Shown here in pieces: positions 41,803 through 52,040 of a stretch of 64,000 bases of DNA (position 1 is its first letter; each line of letters opens with the position of its first letter). The stretch covers positions 1 through 64,000 of the forward strand of contig DAOQWL010000010.1 in assembly GCA_035342095.1 (NCBI GenBank), in the 5' to 3' direction. The position numbers and the translations under genes were made by a program. The DNA is from PLanc-01 sp035342095 (GTDB taxonomy: Bacteria > Planctomycetota > Phycisphaerae > Sedimentisphaerales > Anaerobacaceae). Below the pieces are notes generated by a model. It was not told the DNA's origin. It was given only the letters and a program-made list of their open reading frames with translations, and searched no databases.

Positions 41803-42432
41803 ATGAGCAGACGACAACGAGCCGTCCTGATCGGCATCTCTCTGATCGGGACGGCTCTTTTCGTTGCGCTCGACCGGGGTGTCGTGGCCCCGAACTGGCC
41901 CGGTGCGCCCACGGGACGCCAACAGACCCTCGCCGACGATCAGGCGCGATACGACGGGCGGACCTTCTCCGTCGTCCGGGTCGTCGACGGCGACACGCTC
42001 CACCTGGGCGCCGCGGACGGGGCCGACGAGACGACCAAGGTCCGTCTCATCGGAGTGGACGCCCCCGAGATGGGCTGGGACACCGGCCGGCGGATGTACT
42101 ACGCCGACGAAGCCACCGCATTCGCGCGGCAGTCGGCTCTCGGCCGGCGGGTCACCATCTATCTCGACCAACGGGCCGGAAGTCGGGATCGCTACCAGCG
42201 ACTCCTCGCCTACATCCAGTTGCCCGACGGGAAGTTCCTGAACGAGGAGCTGCTCTCCGAGGGGTTCGCCTACGCGGACGTTCGGTTCAAGCACGGGTAC
42301 TTTCAAAAGTACCGGCAGTTGGAGGCCGGCGCCCGCGCCCTCGACAAGGGCCTCTGGGCCCACGTCCGACCCGAGCAGATGCCCGCCTGGCGACAGAAGA
42401 AGCAGACGGAAGGGTCTGGGGACTCGGATTGA
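41803..42432 (+). CDS. Membrane-anchored thermonuclease-family (SNase-like) nuclease
   Basis: The 209-residue product has an N-terminal hydrophobic anchor or signal (about 7-24). An SNase domain (about 55-195) follows. Visible marks are VVRVVDGDTLHL, with the Ca-binding aspartate, VRLIGVDAPEMG with the first catalytic arginine, and DRYQRLLAYIQLPDGKFLNEELLSEGFAY, containing the second arginine region. Family members cut DNA or RNA with Ca2+. It lies 46 bases after lysC, with no strong ribosome-binding site. The open frame extends upstream into lysC, but only the part from 41803 looks like this family. Confidence 0.88.
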   Translation: MSRRQRAVLIGISLIGTALFVALDRGVVAPNWPGAPTGRQQTLADDQARYDGRTFSVVRVVDGDTLHLGAADGADETTKVRLIGVDAPEMGWDTGRRMYYADEATAFARQSALGRRVTIYLDQRAGSRDRYQRLLAYIQLPDGKFLNEELLSEGFAYADVRFKHGYFQKYRQLEAGARALDKGLWAHVRPEQMPAWRQKKQTEGSGDSD

Positions 42433-42481
42433 TTCCTGCAGAGTAGATGCCCCCGCCAAGAATGCGCCACGTGTCACGGAT

Positions 42482-42506
42482 GTCATTCCCGCGAAAGCGG
42501 GAATCC
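42482..42506. repeat. ATTCCCGC...GCGGGAAT hairpin repeat between convergent genes
   Basis: GATTCCCGC-type stem with a GAAA loop, located between the convergent nuclease and NtrC-type regulator genes. It may act as a bidirectional terminator. It is the same family as at 36405-36429. Confidence 0.55.
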
Positions 42507-42521
42507 ACTGCGAGGATCGTC

Positions 42522-43901
<1,380 letters not shown>

Positions 43902-44057
43902 CCCTACACCTTCACACGCCCAATCTCATTCCATGGGGACAAGGCAATCGCGTCGGCAAGATCCACACCCTGTAAGGCTCGACAACCGACACTCCCTTGC
44001 CCCCGGAACCGATGTGCGGGCCATTGTACACGAGGTCCCTCGATCCATCAAGGGGTT

Positions 44058-44996
44058 TCATCGCAAGGGCGTCGGTCCGCCGTCCATCGGGAGACTCTGC
44101 TTTCGGAACGACGGCAGGTCCGGCTCCACATGAACCGTGATGTTCACAGGCCGACTGATCTCCTCGTCCAGGGCCTTCTCCAGTCTCTCGGAAACGTCGT
44201 GGGCCGCAGCGATGTTCAGCTCGGGATCCACGAGAATGTGCACGTCGAGAAAGACCTCGCGTCCGACGGTACGGGTCCTGAGCCGGTGCCACTGGCGAAT
44301 GGCAGGGTCCGCACCCATGATGCTCTTGACGTGCTCGAGCGTCTCGGGATCGACCGCGGCTTCGGTCAATTCCATGACCGCGTCGACCACCACCTTGACG
44401 CCAACGAAGACGATCATCAGCCCTACCGCGATGGCCGCGACCTGGTCCCCATGATCGTAGCCGGCCACCATCGCAAGGAAACCGACCAACACCGCCACGG
44501 AGCTGAAGGCATCGCTGCGATGGTGCCAGGCGTTGGCGTAGACCACAGGGCTATGAAGCCTCCTGGCCGCTTTCTTTGTGACACGATAGAGCCATTCCTT
44601 GGCGACAATCGACAGCATGGCCCCCGCCAGAATGCCCCAGTGCGGCGCCGTGGTCTGACTTCTCGCGATCGACAGGGCGCCTTGATACACCATGAAACCG
44701 CCGACGCCCATCAGGGTCAGGGCGACAAACACGGCACAGAACGTCTCGATTCGGCCGTGACCGTAGGGGTGCATCAGGTCGGGCTTCTTACCGCCCCAGT
44801 ACGACCCGATGACGACGGCCACGTCGGTCGCCAGGTCCGACAGGGAGTGGATCGCGTCTGCGATCATCGCCAGCGAGGAAACCGCCATGCCAATGGCAAT
44901 CTTGACAAGGGCCAAAACGATATTGACAGCCGCGCCGAGGCAAGTAACCAACCGGATCTGTCGAGCGGCGTCTTCGTGTTTGCTAGTTGCCGCCAT
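44058..44996 (-). CDS. Cation diffusion facilitator (CDF) transporter
   Basis: The 312-residue product has six membrane segments (about 15-205) followed by a cytoplasmic ferredoxin-like domain (about 215-300). Metal-site residues are visible in DAIHSLSDLATD (transmembrane 2), HPYGHGRIE (loop) and NAWHHRSDAFSS (transmembrane 5), where CDF proteins use H/D pairs to bind Zn2+, Fe2+ or Mn2+. It exports divalent metal in exchange for protons. The start overlaps the end of the phosphohexomutase gene by 14 bases, so they are one transcription unit. Metal specificity cannot be read from the sequence. Confidence 0.9.
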   Translation of the reverse strand: MAATSKHEDAARQIRLVTCLGAAVNIVLALVKIAIGMAVSSLAMIADAIHSLSDLATDVAVVIGSYWGGKKPDLMHPYGHGRIETFCAVFVALTLMGVGGFMVYQGALSIARSQTTAPHWGILAGAMLSIVAKEWLYRVTKKAARRLHSPVVYANAWHHRSDAFSSVAVLVGFLAMVAGYDHGDQVAAIAVGLMIVFVGVKVVVDAVMELTEAAVDPETLEHVKSIMGADPAIRQWHRLRTRTVGREVFLDVHILVDPELNIAAAHDVSERLEKALDEEISRPVNITVHVEPDLPSFRKQSLPMDGGPTPLR

Positions 44997-46377
44997 CGTC
45001 GCGTCCCAGCACAGAACCGCGTATTTCGGAAACGGCGTGGATGTACCGTTGGGCGGCGGGCTCGTCCTTGGCCTCGACGATGATCCGCATCACCGGCTCG
45101 GTGTTGCTGGTCCGCAGGTGAATCCAGCCGTCGGCGAAGTCCAGGCGCAGGCCGTCCGAGGTGTTCACGGCGGCCTTGGGGAACTTCTGTACCGCCAGGT
45201 CCATGATCCGACGCGCCTGCTGCGAATTGGCAGCGAGCTTCTCTTTGTGCATGGCGTAGCCGCCGATCTCCCGCACGAGGGCGCTGATGGTCTTGCCCGC
45301 GTCGGCCATCAACTGAAGGACCAGGGCCATCCCGACAAGACTGTCGCGAACGGGCCCGACTCGCAGGTCGATGACGCCGCCGTTACCCTCGCCGCCGATG
45401 ACGCAGCCGTGCTCGATCATGGCGTTGGCGACGTGCGCCTCGCCGACCGGAGTCCGGATGACTCGACCGCCCGCCCGGTGGGCGAGGTCGTCGATCATTC
45501 GCGAGGTGGACAGATTGGCGGCAGCGGTCCCGGAACCCGCGGAGAAGACGTGTTTGGCCGCCAGGGCCAGCGTGTACTCCTCTCCGATGTAGACGCCATG
45601 CTCATCGACGATCGCCAGGCGGTCGGCGTCCGGGTCCTGGGCAAAACCGAGTTCCGCTTTCTCCTGCTTCACCCGCTGGCACAGATCGACCAGGTTCTCC
45701 GCAATCGGCTCGGCGCCGTGAGCAAACAGCCCGGTCGGCTCGTCGTTCATGGCGATGACTTCGCAGCCCAACGCGGCCAGGAGCTTCTTGGCGACCCGAG
45801 CACCGGCGCCGTTGATGCTGTCAAGCACGATGCGGCGTCTCTTGCGCCCGATCTGCCCGGCATCGACGGTGGCCAGGACCTTCTCGACGTGAACGCGGTC
45901 CGTGTCGTCGTCGCGGCTGACCGTACCACAGTGGACGGAATCGACGTAACGGATCTGCCCATCCTGGAATGCCTTCTTGATCCGCTCGGCCGTAGCCAGC
46001 GGCGGGGCCATTCCGTTGCTCAACAGCAGCTTGATCCCGTTGTACGGCAGCGGATTGTGGGACGCGGTGATGACGATGCCGCCGTCGCAGCCCAGCTCGC
46101 GGAGCATGATCCCGACGCCCGGCGTGGTCACCAGGCCCAGATCGACGACATCTACGCCGACGGAGCACAACCCCGCCGTCATCGCCGACAGGAGCATCGG
46201 GCCGCTGACCCGGGAATCCCGACCGATGCAGACCTTGAGCCGACGCCCGTTGGCGCCGGCGGAATCCTTCAGGAAGGTCCCGAATGCACCGCCGTACTGG
46301 GCCGCAATGACCGGCGTGAGGTTCTCCCCGATCACTCCCCTCATGCCACTGACACTGATGATAAGATTCTCAGCCAT
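44983..46377 (-). CDS. Phosphoglucosamine mutase / phosphomannomutase family enzyme
   Basis: The 464-residue alpha-D-phosphohexomutase interconverts sugar 1- and 6-phosphates. The phosphoserine loop is VITASHNPLPYNGIK, the Mg2+ loop is QDPDADRLAIVDE and the phosphate-binding loop is RTSNTEPVMRIIVEA. These three sites and the SGMRGVIGENLTP start resemble archaeal GlmM/ManB-type enzymes. A role in amino-sugar precursors for the cell envelope is likely, but glucose versus glucosamine versus mannose specificity cannot be fixed. AAGGGAG lies before the ATG at 46377; the frame is open further upstream without homology. Its promoter overlaps the end of serA. Confidence 0.88.
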   Translation of the reverse strand: MAENLIISVSGMRGVIGENLTPVIAAQYGGAFGTFLKDSAGANGRRLKVCIGRDSRVSGPMLLSAMTAGLCSVGVDVVDLGLVTTPGVGIMLRELGCDGGIVITASHNPLPYNGIKLLLSNGMAPPLATAERIKKAFQDGQIRYVDSVHCGTVSRDDDTDRVHVEKVLATVDAGQIGRKRRRIVLDSINGAGARVAKKLLAALGCEVIAMNDEPTGLFAHGAEPIAENLVDLCQRVKQEKAELGFAQDPDADRLAIVDEHGVYIGEEYTLALAAKHVFSAGSGTAAANLSTSRMIDDLAHRAGGRVIRTPVGEAHVANAMIEHGCVIGGEGNGGVIDLRVGPVRDSLVGMALVLQLMADAGKTISALVREIGGYAMHKEKLAANSQQARRIMDLAVQKFPKAAVNTSDGLRLDFADGWIHLRTSNTEPVMRIIVEAKDEPAAQRYIHAVSEIRGSVLGRDDGGN

Positions 46378-46442
46378 CACGCACACTCCCTTTGCGCACA
46401 CTCTGCGTCCTGCCGCCCACGGAGGCGGAAGTGGACTCATCC

Positions 46443-46471
46443 ATCGTATGAGGGGAGACCGAGCCTGTCAA
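46443..46471 (-). promoter_or_regulatory. Promoter of the phosphohexomutase-CDF operon
   Basis: On the minus strand TTGACA (46466-46471) and TACGAT (46443-46448) have a 17-bp spacer. The TGA of the -35 box is at the same time the serA stop codon. Confidence 0.6.
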
Positions 46472-48057
46472 TCGAGCGTACAGACGTACAGCTCGTTGAC
46501 GAAATCGAGCTTCTTGAGTTCCTCGACGGTGGCCGCATCGGGCTCCTTGTCGAGACTGACCGCCAGGACCGCCTTCTGCAGGTCGAGCTTCTGGCCGACG
46601 CCCATCGTGCCGATGTTGATGCCGTGATTGCCGAGGACCGTGCCGACCGATCCGATCACGCCCGGTCGGTCGTCGTTGAAGATCACCAGGACGGTGCCCT
46701 GCGGCGTCATCTCGACATGGAAGTCATCGACCTCGATGATGCGCAGCAGCGTCTCGCCGAACACGGAACCTCGGACCGTCCGTTTCACCTCGCTGGTCGT
46801 GACGGTCGCGGTGAAGCTGGATGCGACGTCGCGGGCTTCAGGGTTCTTCGTCACATCGACGCTGATGCCACGCTCCTTGGCGAGGACCGGCGTATTGACC
46901 ATATTCAGCGGCATCTCGAAATGCCTCTGCAGCAGACCGATGCCGAAGTTCAGCGTGATCGGCTGGACCCCCATATCCGCGATAGTCCCCCGATACTCGA
47001 CCTGGACGCTCTTGATATTGCCGGGGGCGATCGTGCTGAGCAACGTGCCGACACGACGGGCCAGATTGGCATACTGGCTGACCGCAGGCGGCATGGCGCC
47101 CGACGTGGACGGCGCGTTGACCGCGTTACGGATCGGGCCGCCCTTGATGGCGTCGATCAGGATTTCCGCGGCCTCGACGGCCACCTCGACCTGGGCCTCT
47201 TCCGTGCTGGCGCCGAGGTGCGGCGTGACGATGCAGTTGTCCAGCGCAGCGAACCGCAGGTCCTGCGGCGGTTCTGAAGAGAACACGTCGAGGGCCGCCC
47301 CGGCGATCCGCTTCTTCGACAGCGCATCGTACAGGGCGTCCTCGTTGATGATGCCCCCGCGGGCGCAGTTGACCAGGCGGACCGTCGGCTTCATCATCGC
47401 GATCTGGTCGGCGCCGATCATGTTCAGCGTCTGCGGGTTCTTCGGCACGTGGATCGTGATGAAATCGGACTCTCGGAAGATCCGTTCGAGCTTGTCGGTG
47501 ACCTCGACGCCCAGTTCCCCCGCGTCCTTCGGCGCCGCCAGCGGGTCGTAGCCCAGGATCTTCATGTCCAGGCCGTGAGCCATCCGCGCCACCGCCATGC
47601 CGATCCGTCCCAGGCCGATGACGCCGAGAACCTTGTTGTTGAGCTGGTTGCCCGTGTACTTCTTGCGATCCCAGGCGCCGGACTTGAGACTGTTGCAGGC
47701 CTGCACGACGTTCCGGCTCATCGCCAGCATGAGGGCTATCGTGTGCTCGGCGGCGCTGAGCGTATTGCCGCCGGGAGTGTTCATCACGAGGATGCCCTTG
47801 CGAGTGGCGGCGGGAACGTCGATGTTGTCCACGCCCACGCCCGCCCGGGCAACACCCTTGAGGCGGCCGGGATTGGCGAGAACCTTCGCGGTCACCTTCG
47901 TCTCGCTGCGGACGATCAGCCCGTCGTAATCCCGGATGATGTTGCTCAGCTCATCCTCACTGATGCCTATCTTGACAACCGCCTCGGCGCCGGCCGTAGC
48001 GTTGATCAGGTCGATTCCTTCTCTTGCCAGCTTATCTGTGATGAGCACTTTGATCAT
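46468..48057 (-). CDS. serA: D-3-phosphoglycerate dehydrogenase
   Basis: The 529-residue enzyme starts serine synthesis by oxidising 3-phosphoglycerate. Substrate domain marks are IVRSETKVTAKVL and VARAGVGVDNIDV. The NAD site is GVIGLGRIGMAVARM, and the catalytic residues sit in VNCARGGIINEDAL, DVFSSEPP and the TPHLGASTEEAQ histidine. The C-terminus carries the intervening ASB-type domain (about 320-450) and an ACT domain (VLVIFNDDRPGVIGSVGTVLGNHGINIGTM, about 455-529), typical of the long form. GGGAGTG precedes the ATG at 48057. It follows the DUF2752 gene by 38 bases and may share its promoter. Confidence 0.95.
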   Translation of the reverse strand: MIKVLITDKLAREGIDLINATAGAEAVVKIGISEDELSNIIRDYDGLIVRSETKVTAKVLANPGRLKGVARAGVGVDNIDVPAATRKGILVMNTPGGNTLSAAEHTIALMLAMSRNVVQACNSLKSGAWDRKKYTGNQLNNKVLGVIGLGRIGMAVARMAHGLDMKILGYDPLAAPKDAGELGVEVTDKLERIFRESDFITIHVPKNPQTLNMIGADQIAMMKPTVRLVNCARGGIINEDALYDALSKKRIAGAALDVFSSEPPQDLRFAALDNCIVTPHLGASTEEAQVEVAVEAAEILIDAIKGGPIRNAVNAPSTSGAMPPAVSQYANLARRVGTLLSTIAPGNIKSVQVEYRGTIADMGVQPITLNFGIGLLQRHFEMPLNMVNTPVLAKERGISVDVTKNPEARDVASSFTATVTTSEVKRTVRGSVFGETLLRIIEVDDFHVEMTPQGTVLVIFNDDRPGVIGSVGTVLGNHGINIGTMGVGQKLDLQKAVLAVSLDKEPDAATVEELKKLDFVNELYVCTLD

Positions 48058-48095
48058 AAGCAACACTCCCAGAAATCCTCGATCTACCGACCATT

Positions 48096-48563
48096 TCAGG
48101 TCTGTGTCGCCACGGCGCGCGCCAACGTGACAGCCCACCCGGCGGCAAGGATCACAAGCAGACCTACGATCACATGTACGACCCGAACCCGAGCGAAAAC
48201 CCGGTCCAGGAAACTGAAATATATGCCGAACACAGCAATGAGAAAAGCGAAAAATAGGGTGACAATCGACAGGCTGCACAGCAGACCAGCCGCGGGCTGG
48301 AGGTAGAACGCGGTCAGCACATCGCCCCGGGCGAAGGCCCGCACTGCAGTCGTCATCCCACAGGTCGGGCAGGGCATGCCGGTCCGCATCTTGAGGCCGC
48401 ACGGCAAGAACAGCCGCCCGAAATCGAATCCCACCCTCTCCAACAGCCACAGACCGACGAATCCCCCTGCCACTGCGACCACGATCACGGCAGCGATCTT
48501 GCGCTGTCTCGCGGACGCCCGACGTGTCGCTTTGCTCGTGCTATCCTGTTGGCGTTCCTGCAT
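48096..48563 (-). CDS. DUF2752-family membrane protein
   Basis: The 155-residue product has three hydrophobic segments (about 24-42, 85-115, 128-150). The DUF2752 signature CGLKMRTGMPCPTCGMTTAVRAF (about 55-77), with three cysteines, lies between the first two segments. The function is unknown; the cysteine cluster could bind a metal. The ATG at 48563 lies 9 bases after a -10 box, so the message would have almost no leader and no ribosome-binding site. A TTG further upstream lies inside the promoter and is unlikely. Confidence 0.75.
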   Translation of the reverse strand: MQERQQDSTSKATRRASARQRKIAAVIVVAVAGGFVGLWLLERVGFDFGRLFLPCGLKMRTGMPCPTCGMTTAVRAFARGDVLTAFYLQPAAGLLCSLSIVTLFFAFLIAVFGIYFSFLDRVFARVRVVHVIVGLLVILAAGWAVTLARAVATQT

Positions 48564-48577
48564 ATCGACGGTAGAAT
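48549..48577 (+). promoter_or_regulatory. Possible promoter of the inositol-phosphatase gene
   Basis: TTGGCG at 48549-48554 and TAGAAT at 48572-48577 are 17 bp apart. Its -10 box coincides with the minus-strand -10 box, so the two promoters compete for the same sequence. Confidence 0.4.
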
Positions 48578-48601
48578 AGGGCCGGCGTTCGAACAAGTCA
48601 A
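48573..48601 (-). promoter_or_regulatory. Promoter of the DUF2752 gene (and possibly serA)
   Basis: On the minus strand TTGACT (48596-48601) and TATTCT (48573-48578) are separated by 17 bp. The start codon follows 9 bases after the -10 box. Confidence 0.55.
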
Positions 48602-48622
48602 CAAATAGACAGGTGCCATGCT

Positions 48623-49438
48623 ATGCCCTTGGAACAGAAAGACTTAAGCGAAATCCTGGAAACGGCGATCGTGGCCGCCCGCCTGGCGGGCCAGCACGCG
48701 ATGGAGCAGATGGGCAACGTCAAGGCCGTCAAGAAGAGCGAGAATGAGATGGTCACCCAGGCCGACGCCCAGTGCCAGCGGATCGTCATCCAACGGATAC
48801 GCGAGACCTATCCGGATCACGGATTTATCGCCGAGGAGGGAGACCAGGGCAAGATGTTCAAACGCCCTCCGCTCGGGGAGCCGGCCATCTGGTGGGTCAT
48901 CGACCCGATCGACGGGACGCACAACTTCATCCACGGCATTCCGATCTTCGCCGTCAGCATCGCCGCGATGTTCCAGGGAGAACCCATCGTGGGCGTGGTC
49001 TTCCACCCCGGCGCCGATGCGATGTTCACCGCGGTCAAGGGCGACGAGGCCCAGTTGGACGGGCGACATATCATGGCCGGCGAGGAGCCGATCGGGCCGC
49101 TCACCAGCGTCGGTCTGGACAGCCATTTCGACGACCCACTGCCGACGTGGGCGTGCGACCTGATCCGCAGCTCGCGATTCCGCAACTTTGGGACCACCGC
49201 TCTGCACCTGGCCTACGTCGCCAAGGGGGGACTCGTGGTCTCCGCGATGTCCACGCCCAAGCTGTGGGACATCGCAGCCGGGGTGGTCATTGCCGAGGCG
49301 GCCGGCGCGGTCATCACGGACTGGAACGGCGACAGGATCTTCCCGGTCGATCTCGATGCCTACGCGGGACAGCCCTTCCGCGTGCTGGCGGGCAACCCCA
49401 GGGCCCACGCCGGCCTTCTGGAAACCATGCGGAGATAG
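48623..49438 (+). CDS. Inositol monophosphatase family protein
   Basis: The 271-residue product carries the Mg2+-dependent Li+-sensitive phosphatase motifs: EEGD near 72-75, WWVIDPIDGTHNFIHGIPIFAVSIA (about 92-115) and the C-terminal PKLWDIAAGVVIAEAAGAVITDWNGD. Family members dephosphorylate inositol-1-phosphate, fructose-1,6-bisphosphate, PAPS or histidinol-phosphate; this sequence does not settle which. AGGTG precedes the ATG. It is divergent from DUF2752-serA and convergent with the GspK-like gene, which ends only 3 bases away. Confidence 0.9.
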   Translation: MPLEQKDLSEILETAIVAARLAGQHAMEQMGNVKAVKKSENEMVTQADAQCQRIVIQRIRETYPDHGFIAEEGDQGKMFKRPPLGEPAIWWVIDPIDGTHNFIHGIPIFAVSIAAMFQGEPIVGVVFHPGADAMFTAVKGDEAQLDGRHIMAGEEPIGPLTSVGLDSHFDDPLPTWACDLIRSSRFRNFGTTALHLAYVAKGGLVVSAMSTPKLWDIAAGVVIAEAAGAVITDWNGDRIFPVDLDAYAGQPFRVLAGNPRAHAGLLETMRR

Positions 49439-49441
49439 AGG

Positions 49442-52030
49442 CTATCGCGGGTCGGGGACAAGGTGCAGGGCCAACAGGCGGACCTTGTCTCTACGGGAAT
49501 TGACCTGGCTCCTGTCGAGGATCGCGATGACTCTGCGCTGGGGGCCATTGACCCCGATCCGGACCAGGATGTAGGCAGTGAACACGTCGCTTCGGACCGT
49601 CACCAGATCGCTGATCCGCGTGAAGATCAAATCCCGCTCTTCGAGGTCGTCCCGAGCCGCATCCGGCGTGATGTCGGGCCCCGGCGGCGTGTCCATACGC
49701 TGGTTGTCGAGACCGTCCGCCATAAGTCTGCGCATCGACTCGATCTGCATGAGATCGCCGATGCTTCGATACGGATGGCTCTGGCCGTTGCGGACGCGAT
49801 AGGCGACGATGTCCGTCGCGGTCGCGAACGCATCGCTCTGACCATGCTGCATCCACGGCAGTTGCGCCAGGACCATCGCGGGCGCCGTGTTGATGTTGAT
49901 GCGTCCCGGGATTCGGGTCTCGTTCGGGTCGAGCCACGGATATCGAGCCGGATCGATCACAGTCAGATAGTTGAACAGCCGCGAGTGGTTCGGATCGGCC
50001 AGGTTCAGCAGCACGTCGTGCGCAAGGGATCCGGTCGGCAGGTCATACGCGCTTTCGCGGAAAATCATGCCCAGCTCGCCGATGTTGGTCAGCGGCCGGT
50101 TCGCCGGGTGAGCCTGGATGACCGCAGGCTGATTCACGTCCACGTAGTTGCTCGAAGCGTTGCCCAAGGAAGGAGTGGATTTCTGGGCCACTGGCGCCCA
50201 CAAGCGACGAATGCACTTGTGCGGCGAGATGTCCCGCTGAATACTGTAGGCAACCCCGTCAACCGCCATCCATCCCGCAGGGACTTTGACCCAATCGACC
50301 ACGGGTTGCTTGGTTTCATCGGGAATCACGCGTTCCAGCCTAATCGTGGCGTTCGGCTCGAACGCGAAGGCACTGGGACTGACCACCTGCGGCGTCCCAG
50401 GGTAGTCGGCGCGGTCGTAGCCGTGGAGCGGCATCGTATCCGTCGGCTCATTCGGATCCACGAACCGGAGGTAGTCCCTGGCCAGCGGCGCCTGCGTGTC
50501 CTCCGCCAGGATCACGTGGAACCGTCTCGACCCGCTCCACGTGATGGACACCCGGACATCGGCCTTGGACGGATTGTCGATCACAAGCTGCCACTCGGCG
50601 GTATTCGGATCGCTGTCCTCGAAGTAGGGCCGGTACAGTTCGATCGCATACGATGAATGAATCGTTCCCATGGCGTCGCGCACCTGCCGGCAGGCCAGTT
50701 CCGAAAGGTAGATGCACGGCCGCTCGAACCCGTAGTAGCGCGAGGAGTAGTCGGAGACGACCGTGATCTTGTCGTCGTCGTCGATGTAATCCCGCAGGTT
50801 GGCGGCGATCTGCGCCGCCCGCTGTGCGAGGTCCGCGTCGTCAGCATTCGGCTCCATCTCGTCCAGCGCGGCGACAATCGCATCGCGGAGCGTGTTGAGA
50901 TCCGTTGTGTTGACGTTGACCATCTTCCTGCGATGGGCCGCCGAGAGAGCCTTCGGCGTGATGATCCGGTCCATGTTGTACGTCGTGGCGATGTGCCGGT
51001 ACGCGTAGCTGGATTCGGACCCGCCGCCCGCGGCCCGGAGGAACCAAGCGTTCAAATCGTTGCCCGCGTACTCCAGCGGCGTCGAAAGCGTGCTGGTTCG
51101 GAACCGCCCGCAGTCCTCGACGCGCACATCCGTCTCCTTCTGGTTGAGCAGGAAACGATACCGAAGCTCCAGCTCGTCCGACACGTCGAAGGGAGTGTAG
51201 GGCGACGGATTGGACAGGCTGGGGTTTCTCACGTCCATGTACCGCCAGATCACGTTCCGCTGGTAGGCGTCCAGGTCGACCATCGCAGCAAGATTCGCAC
51301 CGTTGTTGGCTCGCGCCGCCAGCAAGGCGTTCGCATCCTTCGCCTGCGGCCGATTGCCCGGCGCGGCCGCCAGGGCCAGGACGTTGACATGGAGCTGGGA
51401 AGTGCCATCGACAGCGGATTCCCGAGCATCGTTTGGATCGAGCCGAAAACCCGTATTCATGTTCAGCATGGCGCCGTTGTCGATGATGCGGACCGCCGCA
51501 TAAAACCGCTTGCCTTTGCTCGTCGTCATGTTGGGGACCCGGAACCATTTGGCGTCCGGCACGCCGTCGCCGTCGGCGTCCGCCAGGGCGTTCGGGTCCG
51601 CCTCATCGTTCGGATCGTCCAACGCCTCCCGCTCGCCCAGGACGCGGTCGATGAGAACGTCCCTCGTGCCGCTGGTCAAAACGTTCCCCACGTTGCTGAT
51701 CTGACGCCAGTAATACTTCTTGCCGGAGGCATAGGGTTCCAGATCGGCCAGCCAGGGATTGAGGGCGTCCGGATAGTCGTAGTACTCCTGGTCGGCCGAG
51801 ACCAGCGGGAGATCCTCGATCAACGCCTCATCGATCTGCGACAAGACCGTATCGACGGCACAGGTCAACTCGCGGTTCTCCGTGGCCGCCCTCGTGGCCA
51901 TCTTGTCGATCCGCGACGCCATCACGAAGAGCACGCCGACGATGGCCAGCAGGCTCGTGAGCACGACCGTCAGAATCAGGGCCGAGCCCCGACGCCAGGT
52001 CGCCGCGATGTGTCCGATCCGTTCCTTCAT
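49442..52030 (-). CDS. Very large GspK-like minor pseudopilin
   Basis: The 862-residue product has the N-terminal segment RRGSALILTVVLTSLLAIVGVLFVMA (about 14-38), a prepilin-type helix lacking the usual glutamate at +5, as in GspK. The C-terminal third carries a helix-hairpin-helix-like INTAPAMVLAQLPW motif typical of GspK; an earlier VNVNTTDLNTLRDAIVAAL looks like a second one. E. coli GspK is about 330 residues, so most of the length is extra domain sequence. It is the last gene of a run of minor pseudopilins; the order fits a GspK tip subunit. GGAG precedes the ATG. Confidence 0.78.
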   Translation of the reverse strand: MKERIGHIAATWRRGSALILTVVLTSLLAIVGVLFVMASRIDKMATRAATENRELTCAVDTVLSQIDEALIEDLPLVSADQEYYDYPDALNPWLADLEPYASGKKYYWRQISNVGNVLTSGTRDVLIDRVLGEREALDDPNDEADPNALADADGDGVPDAKWFRVPNMTTSKGKRFYAAVRIIDNGAMLNMNTGFRLDPNDARESAVDGTSQLHVNVLALAAAPGNRPQAKDANALLAARANNGANLAAMVDLDAYQRNVIWRYMDVRNPSLSNPSPYTPFDVSDELELRYRFLLNQKETDVRVEDCGRFRTSTLSTPLEYAGNDLNAWFLRAAGGGSESSYAYRHIATTYNMDRIITPKALSAAHRRKMVNVNTTDLNTLRDAIVAALDEMEPNADDADLAQRAAQIAANLRDYIDDDDKITVVSDYSSRYYGFERPCIYLSELACRQVRDAMGTIHSSYAIELYRPYFEDSDPNTAEWQLVIDNPSKADVRVSITWSGSRRFHVILAEDTQAPLARDYLRFVDPNEPTDTMPLHGYDRADYPGTPQVVSPSAFAFEPNATIRLERVIPDETKQPVVDWVKVPAGWMAVDGVAYSIQRDISPHKCIRRLWAPVAQKSTPSLGNASSNYVDVNQPAVIQAHPANRPLTNIGELGMIFRESAYDLPTGSLAHDVLLNLADPNHSRLFNYLTVIDPARYPWLDPNETRIPGRININTAPAMVLAQLPWMQHGQSDAFATATDIVAYRVRNGQSHPYRSIGDLMQIESMRRLMADGLDNQRMDTPPGPDITPDAARDDLEERDLIFTRISDLVTVRSDVFTAYILVRIGVNGPQRRVIAILDRSQVNSRRDKVRLLALHLVPDPR

Positions 52031-52040
52031 GGCTGCTCCG

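Noticed and set aside
44809..47277. Open frame of 822 codons on the plus strand across the mutase and serA genes
   Set aside because: It crosses two well-supported genes on the other strand and has shadow-type composition.
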